Below the pieces are notes generated by a model. It did no database searches. It was given only the letters and a program-made list of their open reading frames with translations, and was not told the DNA's origin. Shown here in pieces: positions 43,888 through 52,316 of a stretch of 64,000 bases of DNA. This DNA comes from Actinomycetes bacterium (GTDB lineage: Bacteria; Actinomycetota; Acidimicrobiia; Acidimicrobiales; Palsa-688): the NCBI GenBank assembly GCA_021787365.1, contig JAJYMB010000031.1, forward strand, positions 1 to 64,000. Reading direction: 5' to 3'. How positions within the stretch are numbered: position 1 is the first letter of the stretch; every line of letters starts with the position of its first letter. The position numbers were made by a program, and so were the translations under genes.

Positions 43888-44571
43888 TTATCCCGTCTCC
43901 TCCCCTGTGCCGCCGGCCCGCTTTCTATCCTGCGAGGGGCGGCACATGCGAACGTGGCGGCGGCCGTTCGGCATTTTGACTGGCGCCCCACACGCGTGAA
44001 ACCCGAAGGTTTCGTAATAACCGACCAGCTTCTCCGAGCCCGCGTCCAGCACGAGCGACCAGCCGTCGGCGTCGGCCTCTCGACAAACGGCCAGCATTAG
44101 TTCCCGACCGGCCCCGCGCTTGGTGCTCGCCAGCGAGTACACATGCTTGTGCCGGCCGCGAGGTGTCTTGTGCGCCAGACGCGCCTGCGCCGGCAGCGCC
44201 CTTGCACCAGCCACGCCGAGCGGCAACAACACGCCGGCTACTACTATCAGCAAGGCCACTGCCGCGTCTGGTGAGACAGCGCCCGCAAGAACGGTAGCCA
44301 GCATGAGAGCTACCACGCCGCCTATGACTCGCAACCATCTCAACCCGAGCAGGCACACGGCCTGGCCGCTCTCGTGCACCCGGCGTTCGTAAGCGAGTAG
44401 CGCCACCGCCGTGCCGGCGCGCAGGGCGGCGCGCCTTGCCCGGCTGAAGTGCTCGACCCTGTCGAACGCTTCCACCACGACGCCAGACAATTGCACGAGC
44501 GAGGGCGGGCGGGCGTCCTCGAGGAGCAACCCGCTGTTACCAGGGCCCATAAACACCGGCCGCCTGGCCAC
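43888..44571 (-). CDS. GNAT-like protein with inserted membrane helices
   Basis: About 227 residues from GTG 44571, which follows the PKD-gene stop by one base and has GGGGAGGGG upstream; the longer ORF-track start lies inside the PKD gene. Two hydrophobic helices occupy about residues 75-125. The C-terminal third resembles the acetyl-CoA site of GNAT acetyltransferases: KRGAGRELMLAVCREADADG and KLVGYYETFGF. Acetylation of a pilus or membrane component is possible, but no substrate can be named. It is co-transcribed with the Tad genes and the LysM-BTAD gene. Confidence 0.6.
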   Translation of the reverse strand: MARRPVFMGPGNSGLLLEDARPPSLVQLSGVVVEAFDRVEHFSRARRAALRAGTAVALLAYERRVHESGQAVCLLGLRWLRVIGGVVALMLATVLAGAVSPDAAVALLIVVAGVLLPLGVAGARALPAQARLAHKTPRGRHKHVYSLASTKRGAGRELMLAVCREADADGWSLVLDAGSEKLVGYYETFGFHACGAPVKMPNGRRHVRMCRPSQDRKRAGGTGEETG

Positions 44572-44572
44572 G

Positions 44573-45418
44573 CTACCCCTCCCCGGTCGGCACAAGCACC
44601 GAACGCACCTGTTGCACCGTGTACGTAGCCTGGAACGGCTGCGAATAGTAAGTACCCAGCGGTTCGGTGCCGCTCCCGCCGGGGCCGGCATAGCTGAACG
44701 AGCCTGTGTACTCGACCGAAACCGATACCTCGTACGAGCCGGCCTGTGTGTATGTGTGGGTCACCGAAGGGGACGTCGGGCTGCCGGCGCTCGTGGACGT
44801 AGCTGTCGTCCCATCGCCAAACCGCCAAACATAGGCAATCGGTATCGCATCCGTGGTGATCGTGTACCCAGCGATGGACCTGCTCACATGCACCGCTTGC
44901 CCTACTCCCTGCGCCCAGAAGAACGTTGGCAGTTGTGTCAGACCGACCCGCACCGGGTTGAACTCGATGACGGCCGCCGGCAGCGGGGCCTCGCCCTGGA
45001 CCTCCGTCGCGCTCGGTGGCGGCGGGGGCGGTGGCGGCGCCGGCGTGGGCGTATTGTTCTTTGGGCTCGGGCACATGGGCTCGGGAGCACCGACCGCTCG
45101 GCCCTGCGCGTCGTACTCCTGCCAGTACTGCGCCGCGCTCCCACCAGGGCACGTGTCGTACCCAGGCCCAGCCACCTGCTCCCAGTAGTAACCCTGCGAA
45201 TTCGTGTGCTTACCGGCCGGCGCAGGCTGAGGCTGAGGCTGAATAGGATTACCCCCTTTGCAATCCGCCCTCACCTGCACCGCAGGACCAATGCTGCCGA
45301 ACCCCATACACGCTGAAGGGCCTGCATTTCCTCCGCCGTTAATGCTCCCAAAGGCACGGGCTGAAGTCATTAGAATCCAGCAAGACAAGACAAGACAGAA
45401 CACCGCGATACGGCTCAT
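44573..45418 (-). CDS. Secreted PKD-like domain protein
   Basis: About 281 residues from ATG 45418, which overlaps the previous stop (ATGA); the 112 earlier residues in the track are shadow. A signal peptide (RIAVFCLVLSCWILMTSARA) precedes a Cys-containing region, a proline run (TPTPAPPPPPPPPS) and a PKD-like fold with YVWRFGDG and HTYTQAGSYEVSVSV. No membrane anchor or sorting signal is visible. PKD domains mediate extracellular protein or glycan contacts, so it could be a pilus-associated adhesin; this is inference. Confidence 0.7.
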   Translation of the reverse strand: MSRIAVFCLVLSCWILMTSARAFGSINGGGNAGPSACMGFGSIGPAVQVRADCKGGNPIQPQPQPAPAGKHTNSQGYYWEQVAGPGYDTCPGGSAAQYWQEYDAQGRAVGAPEPMCPSPKNNTPTPAPPPPPPPPSATEVQGEAPLPAAVIEFNPVRVGLTQLPTFFWAQGVGQAVHVSRSIAGYTITTDAIPIAYVWRFGDGTTATSTSAGSPTSPSVTHTYTQAGSYEVSVSVEYTGSFSYAGPGGSGTEPLGTYYSQPFQATYTVQQVRSVLVPTGEG

Positions 45419-46107
45419 CGTTTGTTCACAATCTCCTGCTCCCACCGCTGCAGACTTTCGTGTAGCAGAATGGCATAGTAACCAGAAATCACGAATTGGC
45501 CATTCGCGACCCTTTGCGCTAGTGTAACTCGCCAAGCTTTCGGCCCCGTACCTTTTGCTGTGTGTCCCACTACTCTGTCGGAAGCGTCGAGGTATGGCTC
45601 CGTGACTTGTCTTACTACGACGTCCACAGCTCCGCTCGTGTACGCACGTCTGTGACCGACTGACAACACATTCCCGTGTTTTCCATGAAGTAGGATCGGT
45701 TTTTCTGTGACAACCAAGAAGTCGATCTGGGTTGGCGTTGGAGGCAGATGCCAACCACGCTTCTTCATTTGTGCCATTAAGTACTTTTGCGCAGCGAAGA
45801 TATCCGATGACGGTGCAGCGTAATTTATCACTAAGTTGGGATTAGGGTGGCTGCCAACCCAATCTGAATACCTGGTCAGGGTAAGAAACGCCGTCTTCAT
45901 GTTCGGGCTGTAGGCGCCGGCGAGGCTCGGCGGGTACGGCTTAGCCGCCGGCCAGGTCGCCGGCTTGCCCCCACCCATGACCGTCGTGGTCGTGGTCGCG
46001 TTTGCCGGCGGCTTGGTTGAACGGTGCGTCGTGCCGGCCAGTGCGCCTTGGCCGCCCGTAACGAGTAACAGGGACACCATAAGTAGCGCTATCAGAGATC
46101 GTCTCAT
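45415..46107 (-). CDS. Secreted protein of unknown function in the Tad operon
   Basis: A 230-residue protein with a clear signal peptide (RRSLIALLMVSLLLVTGGQGALAG) and a Thr-rich linker (NATTTTTV) before a globular domain. That domain contains MKTAFLTLTRYSDWVGSHPNP and ends in SLQRWEQEIVNKR. I do not recognise the family. The DNA is visibly less GC-rich than its neighbours. It overlaps the PKD gene by 4 bases and follows the TadG-like gene by 22, so it is part of the operon. Confidence 0.7.
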   Translation of the reverse strand: MRRSLIALLMVSLLLVTGGQGALAGTTHRSTKPPANATTTTTVMGGGKPATWPAAKPYPPSLAGAYSPNMKTAFLTLTRYSDWVGSHPNPNLVINYAAPSSDIFAAQKYLMAQMKKRGWHLPPTPTQIDFLVVTEKPILLHGKHGNVLSVGHRRAYTSGAVDVVVRQVTEPYLDASDRVVGHTAKGTGPKAWRVTLAQRVANGQFVISGYYAILLHESLQRWEQEIVNKR

Positions 46108-46129
46108 CTCGCCTCCTCGTCTCGCTTGT

Positions 46130-46834
46130 TCATGGGCAGCCGTTCCCGGACACCGAACCGATCGGTTGGCTCGTGGCCTCTGCCGCGACCACGAGGGGCC
46201 GGTCGCCCTCTACCAACTTCAACAGCGTCAGGTGCACGTCCTTGCGCAGCACGACTGTTATCTCATTGCCAGCCGGCGCCACCTGGACGTCCACCGACGC
46301 CAAGTCGCCGAGCCCGGCCTGGGAAGCCAGGTTGGCCTGCGCCAGGGGCACGGCAACCGCGGGGTTCAGCAAGATGCAACCCGACCGACGGTATACCGCT
46401 ATATTTATGCCCGACGCGCCGGCAGTCGCCGCATCCTCCGCCGCCGACTGCAGTTGGCGCTGGACCGCGATGCCGTGCCACAGGTCGATGGAGAGACCTC
46501 CCAGGGGCAGCAGTAAGACGGCCAGCAGAAGGCACCAGACGACCATGGCGTCGCCCCTGTCCCGGTCATCGCCCCTGTCACGAGCGTCGCCCCTATCTGT
46601 GGCCTGGGCCCCCTCCCTCGCGTCCCTCTCGATCTGCGTGCTCGCCGAGCCTCCCTCCCCCACCGCATCTCTGTCGTTGGCCAGTCCTGTTTCGCCAACT
46701 GCCGGCATACGTGGCGAAGACGCAGGTCGCGATCGGCCGGCCTCCAAGCCCCGACCTATCCTCGCCGGGCACCCAGGCACGACGCCCTGCCACAAAGTTC
46801 CCACTCCCCCATGGGCACGCGATCGCCGGCTCAC
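46130..46834 (-). CDS. TadE/TadG-like pseudopilin
   Basis: A 234-residue protein. A hydrophilic N-terminus of about 95 residues ends in Arg/Asp-rich units (DARDRGDDRDRGDA). Then comes the TadE/G-type segment MVVWCLLLAVLLLPLGGLSIDLWHG, the DAATAGA-like helix SAAEDAATAGASG and an extracytoplasmic C-terminus with two cysteines. TadE/F/G minor pilins are inserted in the membrane and needed for Tad pilus assembly. It overlaps the upstream pseudopilin gene by 4 bases (ATGA). The long N-terminal part is unusual; a later start cannot be excluded. Confidence 0.75.
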   Translation of the reverse strand: MSRRSRAHGGVGTLWQGVVPGCPARIGRGLEAGRSRPASSPRMPAVGETGLANDRDAVGEGGSASTQIERDAREGAQATDRGDARDRGDDRDRGDAMVVWCLLLAVLLLPLGGLSIDLWHGIAVQRQLQSAAEDAATAGASGINIAVYRRSGCILLNPAVAVPLAQANLASQAGLGDLASVDVQVAPAGNEITVVLRKDVHLTLLKLVEGDRPLVVAAEATSQPIGSVSGNGCP

Positions 46835-47646
46835 GATGTCGACTCCTCATAGGTGTCCACGTGTTCCGTGGAGCTAGCCGTGTAGTGCAGGCGTCCGATC
46901 GAGCCGAGCCCGGGCACCTCGCCGGCGGGGATCACTACCGTCACCGACGCCGTAACCGAACCCCCGGGCGCGAGGTCACCGGAGTATGTGACCCTGACGT
47001 CGCTCGGCGCCAGGCCGTCGTTGTATGCCAGTTCGTCTATGGCGTTGTCGGCCGCCGCACGCCCGCTCGCCCAATTCGGAGCCGTGGCCAGTACCCTTGC
47101 CGCCGCGCGAGCGGCGTCCTCTGCGTCGACCGCTCGCTGCTCCCACGCCGGCAGCGTCAGCACCAAGATCATCACTGGGAAGACAACCAAAGTCAGCCCG
47201 AGCATGAGCGTGAGAGGTGTGGCAGCGCCCTGCTCGTTACCGGGAACGGTCAGCCGGCTACTTCGTACTCGCCGCCCCTTGGAGGTCCCTAGGCAGCTTG
47301 CTCGTGCCTGTCCGTGGAGCGCGCGCCACCCACCGGTCCCCTCCTGGTCCGAGCGACCGGCGCTCGCCGCCGACGAGCCCGGTCTTTCCCCTTCTCCTCG
47401 TACCGAACCTCGAGGGAGGGGCCTCATCTCCGCGTTTCCGGGCGCGAAAACCCCAACTCGGTGCACTCGACAGCACCCCGACGACGCCTCTTGCACCCGG
47501 GAGCAGACAATGCACCCAGAACGCGCCCTCCACCTCCTTCTTGGTGCAGCGGGCGCTCCACCGCGCCCAAACCACAGCCCCAAGCGGCCCGTGGCACCGA
47601 CCAGGGGCTCGGCGCGGCAGTTCCCGGCTCGTTCCCGCCCGGTCAT
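46831..47646 (-). CDS. TadE/TadF-like pseudopilin
   Basis: About 271 residues from ATG 47646, which overlaps the previous stop (ATGA). The first 130 residues are Arg/Gly/Ser-rich and low complexity. The TadE-like helix is NEQGAATPLTLMLGLTLVVFP, followed by QRAVDAEDAARAAARVLA, the usual pseudopilin pattern, and an outside domain of about 90 residues ending VDTYEESTS. The track's 442-residue frame extends into the upstream gene and is too long. A start nearer the helix is possible, but no better ribosome binding site is evident. Confidence 0.7.
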   Translation of the reverse strand: MTGRERAGNCRAEPLVGATGRLGLWFGRGGAPAAPRRRWRARSGCIVCSRVQEASSGCCRVHRVGVFAPGNAEMRPLPRGSVRGEGERPGSSAASAGRSDQEGTGGWRALHGQARASCLGTSKGRRVRSSRLTVPGNEQGAATPLTLMLGLTLVVFPVMILVLTLPAWEQRAVDAEDAARAAARVLATAPNWASGRAAADNAIDELAYNDGLAPSDVRVTYSGDLAPGGSVTASVTVVIPAGEVPGLGSIGRLHYTASSTEHVDTYEESTS

Positions 47647-48440
47647 TGCGCCGGCGCTCCCTGCACGACCGAGAGCCCGCTGACCGATACCTGCAAATGA
47701 GGCACCGCCGGCAGGAGGCTGGGTAGGTCGCCGCTCGCGGTCGCAAGCATCAGACCGCCAGCAAGGACCTGGCAGGTTATGGTCACGTCCGCCCCGAAGG
47801 AGCCGTGCAGCAGGCCTCTCTGCACCTGTTCTGCCTCCGCCTGGCACGCCTGCAGAGAGCCGCCGGCGGCTGCGCCGGCCTGTGCCGCCTCGTCTACTGC
47901 GGTACGGAGCGCCCCTTTTGCGTACTCGTCGAGGACGAAGTTGGCGCAGCCGGCGAAGATGGCCAGCAAAATCGCAATGCCAGCAGCACCGACCACCACC
48001 GTCGACCCACGCTCGCAACTGGCGAACCGCCCCGGCCGAGGGACACCTCGCGAAGCAGGGCGGGCGCCCAAGCGGTCCGCCACGCGCCGCCGCAGCCGCC
48101 GGCGCTGGCGCCGGTGGTTGGGCCGAGCGCGAAGCGGACCGGGCGCGGGCAAAAGGCAACCGAGAGGATGGCGGCTGGCACGCCGAGAGCCGAGAGAGAG
48201 CGCACCCGGCGCCGCGACTGGCGCCGGCGCCGGCGCCGGCGCCACATTGCGACTAGCTCCGACCGGCCCTGGGGGCGGCGCAACACCAAGTCCTGGGGCC
48301 GGGGCAGCGCCGAGCTTTGGGACCGGGGCAGCGCCGAGCGTTGGGACCCCGGCACCTCCGGCGCCTCGGACCGCGCCGGCACGAGGCCCTGCCTCGCGCG
48401 CTCGACCGCCAGGGGACCGATCAGCCCTGCCGGCCGTCAC
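47643..48440 (-). CDS. TadE-like pseudopilin
   Basis: About 265 residues from GTG 48440, whose first base is the last base of the preceding stop (TAGTG), with GGAGGTG upstream. An N-terminal half of Pro/Ala-rich units (LGAAPVPK, LGAAPAPG) and Arg-rich sequence is followed by the TadE-like segment CERGSTVVVGAAGIAILLAIF and AVDEAAQAGAAAGG, then an outside domain of about 80 residues. The basic, repetitive N-terminus should remain in the cytoplasm. Confidence 0.7.
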   Translation of the reverse strand: MTAGRADRSPGGRAREAGPRAGAVRGAGGAGVPTLGAAPVPKLGAAPAPGLGVAPPPGPVGASRNVAPAPAPAPVAAPGALSLGSRRASRHPLGCLLPAPGPLRARPNHRRQRRRLRRRVADRLGARPASRGVPRPGRFASCERGSTVVVGAAGIAILLAIFAGCANFVLDEYAKGALRTAVDEAAQAGAAAGGSLQACQAEAEQVQRGLLHGSFGADVTITCQVLAGGLMLATASGDLPSLLPAVPHLQVSVSGLSVVQGAPAQ

Positions 48441-49156
48441 TAACCGGCACCTCCGCCTGAGCTCAACCCGAGCTGAGTCGTCACCCAATTGAACACCGTC
48501 TTGTCCAAACCACTGATCAAGCCACCGATGGCAATGATGGCGACGATGCCGATCACGACCAGGCCGAGGTTGTCGGTTATCTGGCTGCCCCTTTGGTCGG
48601 CCGCCCTGGTCCGCCAAACTCCGTAGGCCGCCGACAACCACGCCCGCAGCTTCCCGGGAAAATGGGCAAAGTTCGGCCGCAGCTCACCGCTCCGCCGACT
48701 CGACACCGCCCCGGTCCCCACCAACCACCGGCCCGAACGCCGCGCCAACCCAGCCAGGCCCCACACAATCCTTGCTGCCAGCGCAACGAGCCATTGGGCC
48801 GAATGCCCCAGCCGCCCTGTGAGTGATGCGACGAGGTCGGCCCCGAGGTCTCCGGCGGGAGCAACGGCCGAGGGGGCGTCAATCGGGCGCACATCGCCGA
48901 GACCGCCGGCGGGGCCAACTGCCGAGGGGGCGTCAATCGGGCGCACATCGCCGAGACCGCCGGCTGGGTCAACGGCCGAGGGGGCGTCAGCGGGGGGCAT
49001 GTAGGCGGGACCGCCGGCTGGGTCAACGGCCGAGGGGGCGTCAGCGGGGGGCATGTAGGCGGGACCGCCGGCGAGGCCCAGGGTCGAGGCGCCGGCCAAG
49101 CTGGCCGCGGTGGTGTAGGGGGCCTCTGCGAGGCCCTGCTTCGTCTGGGTGAGCAT
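48440..49156 (-). CDS. Prepilin-like protein with N-terminal tandem repeats
   Basis: A 238-residue protein with a good ribosome binding site (AAAAGGAGA). Residues 29-100 are four 18-residue repeats (GGPAYMPPADAPSAVDPA twice, GGLGDVRPIDAPSAV-type twice). The C-terminus has one strongly hydrophobic helix after RGSQITDNLGLVVIGIVAI and ends in a short Gly-rich tail. The order G-S-Q-I-T-D before a hydrophobic stretch resembles a class III (Flp) prepilin cleavage site with Asp at +5 in place of Glu. No ordinary short Flp pilin gene was found, so this may be the major pilin. Confidence 0.55.
   Translation of the reverse strand: MLTQTKQGLAEAPYTTAASLAGASTLGLAGGPAYMPPADAPSAVDPAGGPAYMPPADAPSAVDPAGGLGDVRPIDAPSAVGPAGGLGDVRPIDAPSAVAPAGDLGADLVASLTGRLGHSAQWLVALAARIVWGLAGLARRSGRWLVGTGAVSSRRSGELRPNFAHFPGKLRAWLSAAYGVWRTRAADQRGSQITDNLGLVVIGIVAIIAIGGLISGLDKTVFNWVTTQLGLSSGGGAG
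48853..49070. repeat. Four tandem 54-bp repeats inside the prepilin-like gene
   Basis: Four in-frame 54-bp units encode the 18-residue repeats of the prepilin-like protein. Two are nearly identical to each other and the other two form a second pair, so the array grew by at least two duplication steps. Confidence 0.9.
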
Positions 49157-49185
49157 TCTTAGTCTCCTTTTCTCATGAGCGAGCG

Positions 49186-50115
49186 TCAGTTTCCGAACAG
49201 CAGCTGGGGAAGTGGGGCAAGCAAGAACGCAAACAGGACCGGGGCCATAAAGACCAGCTGGGGGACCACGAGCGACATCGTCCGGCGGGCGGCGCTCCGC
49301 TCGACCTCTTCGCGCCGCTGCACACGGAGTTCGCTGGCTTGGTCGAGGAGAGCCCGGGCGAGATCCAAACCGCCGGCGGTGGCGGCAGCCAAGAACCGGT
49401 AGAAACGGGAGGCCGCCGGCTCGGCGGCCTCGGCTGCGATCAACTCGAACGCCCCCGTCTCGCCGTAGCCGGCGTTGATCAGGTGCACGGCGCGGCCCAG
49501 GTCGTCAACGACAGGCCCGCTCCCCCGAGCCACCAGGTCGGAGACAGCGACGACGAGGCTCTTGTGGCTCTCTATCTTCAGGGCGAGGACCGCCGCTACG
49601 GTAGGCAGGTCGCTGCGCACCGCCTCGTTGCGCCGCCTGGCGAGCACCTTTAATCTCTCGGGTAGCCGGCGGCTCCCGGCGTACAGGCCGGCCAGGAAAA
49701 ACAGCACCACCAACGAAGCCCGGCCCGTGAGCGCGCCGAGCGCCCCCAGCGCCAGCGGCGTCAGGGCCAACCACCGCAGGTACTGCCGGCGGTACTCCTC
49801 GACGCTGATACTGAGCCCCGCCTGACGCAAGGCGAGTTCCAGGTTGCCCCCCGGCGCGTTTCGCAGGGGACGGCTCGCCACCGCGACCAACGCGCCTGCC
49901 AGCGGCCCGAGCACGCGCCGAAGAACTTCACCGACCATCACAGGATTGTCGGGACCGCCGGGCGCACCGCCCAACTGCGACCGGGCCGTCTCCAAATAGA
50001 AAGCCATACGCGGCCCCGGTGGCCGCCGAGTGTGTGCGACCCGCACGCCGGCCCAAGCAACAGCGGTCCCCGCCGACGCGCCCGCCAGCGCAGCATCGAG
50101 CCCCACCGGTCCCAC
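49186..50115 (-). CDS. tadC: Tad pilus platform protein TadC
   Basis: A 309-residue integral membrane protein of the type II secretion F family (LRQAGLSISVEEYRRQYL, DLPTVAAVLALKIESHKSL, GGLDLARALLDQASELRVQR). Hydrophobic pairs lie at about 115-155 and 270-305. TadB and TadC form the inner platform on which TadA works. GTG 50115 follows the TadB stop directly. The prepilin-like gene is next downstream. Confidence 0.88.
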   Translation of the reverse strand: MGPVGLDAALAGASAGTAVAWAGVRVAHTRRPPGPRMAFYLETARSQLGGAPGGPDNPVMVGEVLRRVLGPLAGALVAVASRPLRNAPGGNLELALRQAGLSISVEEYRRQYLRWLALTPLALGALGALTGRASLVVLFFLAGLYAGSRRLPERLKVLARRRNEAVRSDLPTVAAVLALKIESHKSLVVAVSDLVARGSGPVVDDLGRAVHLINAGYGETGAFELIAAEAAEPAASRFYRFLAAATAGGLDLARALLDQASELRVQRREEVERSAARRTMSLVVPQLVFMAPVLFAFLLAPLPQLLFGN

Positions 50116-51033
50116 CTAGGGCTGCCTCCCCTCGGCGAACACACGCCTCGTCGTGGCGATCGGCCGCACCAGCCGGCGAGATACGGCGAGGCCGGCGAGC
50201 GACACCACCGCGCCGGCGAACACCACGACCAACCCTGCCGGCTGGGAAAAATAGTGCCGGTAGGCGCTGTTGGTCGTGCACAAGACGAACAGCACCACAT
50301 AGGGGAGCGCGAAACAGCCCCAAGTGGCCGCCCGCGACTGCGTCTGCAAGGTCCGGACTTTCTCAGCCAGCTGAAGGTCGGCCGTGATCTGGGAGCCAAG
50401 GTCCGACAGCACCCGGAGCACGGTCCCCGTGCCTTCCTCTATCGCCCCGGCAAAGGCGAGGAGAACCGGGTCGGAGATCGGGTCGGCCAGTTCCGCCCGT
50501 ACGGCCTCGAGAGCGGCCCGGTCGCCGACACGCCCCGCCAGCCGGGCGTAGCGCGCCATCGGCGGCCGGAGCGGCTCGGGGCCCGAACGGGACAGCTCCT
50601 CGAGCGCCTCGTGGAGCGTCGCCAGCCCCGCGCCCAGCACTCCGACGAGGTAGCGGAGAGCGTCGGGCCACGCGGCGCTCCGGGCTACCGCCAGTTTCCG
50701 CCTCTCAGACGACCAGTAGGCATAGGGGACAGCGCCGGCGGCCCCCGCCGGCAGAGCTGCCACCACCGCGGTCCGGGATATGGCGAAAAGCACAATAAAC
50801 ACGGCGAGAGCAACACCGGCCGAGACGGCGACGAACTGCCGAGCGGTCACCCCCGCCCCGGCCTGCGACAGCCACACCTGGAACGGCACTCTGCGACCCG
50901 CTCGCCGGCGCCCCAACACCGCACCCCGCCTCCGCTCCGCGCCACGACGACCCGGCAGGACACCTTCGCCGGACACCAACCGCGCCAGCGCCCAGGCACA
51001 GCACCCGGCGCAAATGGCGGCTAGTACGCTCAC
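50116..51033 (-). CDS. tadB: Tad pilus platform protein TadB
   Basis: About 305 residues from GTG 51033, which overlaps the TadA stop (GTGA). The track's earlier start lies inside tadA. It has the T2SF domain in its middle (WPDALRYLVGVLGAGLATLHEAL, DPVLLAFAGAIEEGTGTVLRVL) and hydrophobic helices at both ends. It is the partner of TadC. Confidence 0.88.
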   Translation of the reverse strand: MSVLAAICAGCCAWALARLVSGEGVLPGRRGAERRRGAVLGRRRAGRRVPFQVWLSQAGAGVTARQFVAVSAGVALAVFIVLFAISRTAVVAALPAGAAGAVPYAYWSSERRKLAVARSAAWPDALRYLVGVLGAGLATLHEALEELSRSGPEPLRPPMARYARLAGRVGDRAALEAVRAELADPISDPVLLAFAGAIEEGTGTVLRVLSDLGSQITADLQLAEKVRTLQTQSRAATWGCFALPYVVLFVLCTTNSAYRHYFSQPAGLVVVFAGAVVSLAGLAVSRRLVRPIATTRRVFAEGRQP

Positions 51034-52316
51034 CAGACGACCTCGGCACCCTTCAGCACGTCGGCCAGCTCCAAGCCGTAGCGGGCCAACAAGCGGTTGC
51101 AGCGGCGCTCGAGCCTTTCTCCCACTGCCCCACTGCGCAGCTCCATGGGCTCGCCGATATCGCTCCGGCTGAAAATAGGCGTCACCGCGACGCCTCCCGT
51201 CGCCGTGCTGAGCTGGGGCGGAACGACCGCTATCTCTGTAATCTGGCGCCTCGCGAGCTCTCCCGAGTCGTCGATGTCGCAATAGACCACCACGTCGAAC
51301 ATGGCCGCAAAGCGCGCCTCGATCTCCGCGAAAGGGGTGGCGGGCACGGCTTTCGTAGCGCAGACGGCGAGAGCTTCGAACGCGCCGGCCGTGTCCTCGG
51401 CGTGAACGGCCGCCACAATGCCCACCCCGAGCGTCCCGGCCATGAGCAGTTCCCAGGCCTCGGGGCCTTTTAGCTCGCCCAGCACGATCAGCTCAGGTGA
51501 AGCCACCCGCGCCGAGCGCACGAGATCTGCCAGCGACTCGACCTTCGAGGCTTGCCAGTACTCGCCGTTCAAGAGAGGGGCGTTCAGTTCTCGCTGCTCC
51601 TCGGCGCAGATCGTACGCCGGTTGGGAGGCGCTGCCCGCAACAACGCCTCGAGAAGCGTGGTCTTCCCCGCGCCAGGTGCCCCTGCCACCAGCATGCGCA
51701 CCCGCCGGATGCGCATCAAGACCTCCAGGAACGTGGCCGCTTCGGGTACCAAGGAGCCAAATGACACGAGGTCGCGCAGGGTGGTATTGCGCTTTTGTGG
51801 CACCCTCAAGCTAAACGACACCGTCCCGTCGATCCTCGGCGGCACCGATACCGACAGGCGTGCCTGGCGCCCACCTGGGAGGATGACCCGCACGCCGTCG
51901 ACCTTTGGGTGCGAAGCGTCGAAGTTTTCTCCGACCGCGGCCACCAAGCGCTGCAAGACTGCGAGCACCGCCCCGGCTTGCGCCGGCGCTTCGCTGTAGC
52001 GGGTCGCCCCTCCCACCAACCGCGCCGTTATCTCGCCGTCGAAACCGTAAATCTCCTCCACCAGAGGGTCCTCCACCAGCTGGTCCAACTGGGCGCCAAT
52101 ACCCACGAGCTCCGTCATAAGGCGCTCGACTACGTCGGCCGGGTCGACAAAAGGCGCCAGGCCGGCCAGCGCGCCACGCATAAGCTGTCTCTGAAAACGC
52201 TCGGTCTCGGATTCGACGAGCCGCCTCGCCGCCCCGGGGTCGGCGCCGACGTCGATATCCCTCGCCGCCAGCAGCCCGAGGACGCGGCCCCGCAATTGCT
52301 CGAACGCCGTCGCCAT
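51030..52316 (-). CDS. tadA: Tad pilus assembly ATPase TadA/CpaF
   Basis: A 428-residue secretion ATPase that powers pilus assembly from the cytoplasm. Walker A is LVAGAPGAGKTTLLEALL, the Asp/Glu box is around TICAEEQRELN, Walker B-like LIVLGELKGPEAWELL and the His box GIVAAVHAEDTAG. The N-terminal domain carries the usual CpaF block (LVEEIYGFDGEITA, DGVRVILPGG). All ATPase motifs look intact. It shares one base with the upstream TadZ-like gene and overlaps tadB by 4. Confidence 0.93.
   Translation of the reverse strand: MATAFEQLRGRVLGLLAARDIDVGADPGAARRLVESETERFQRQLMRGALAGLAPFVDPADVVERLMTELVGIGAQLDQLVEDPLVEEIYGFDGEITARLVGGATRYSEAPAQAGAVLAVLQRLVAAVGENFDASHPKVDGVRVILPGGRQARLSVSVPPRIDGTVSFSLRVPQKRNTTLRDLVSFGSLVPEAATFLEVLMRIRRVRMLVAGAPGAGKTTLLEALLRAAPPNRRTICAEEQRELNAPLLNGEYWQASKVESLADLVRSARVASPELIVLGELKGPEAWELLMAGTLGVGIVAAVHAEDTAGAFEALAVCATKAVPATPFAEIEARFAAMFDVVVYCDIDDSGELARRQITEIAVVPPQLSTATGGVAVTPIFSRSDIGEPMELRSGAVGERLERRCNRLLARYGLELADVLKGAEVVW

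Noticed and set aside
45419-45754. First 112 residues of the 393-residue PKD frame
   Set aside because: They overlap the upstream secreted-protein gene, and the signal peptide and ATGA overlap mark the start at 45418.
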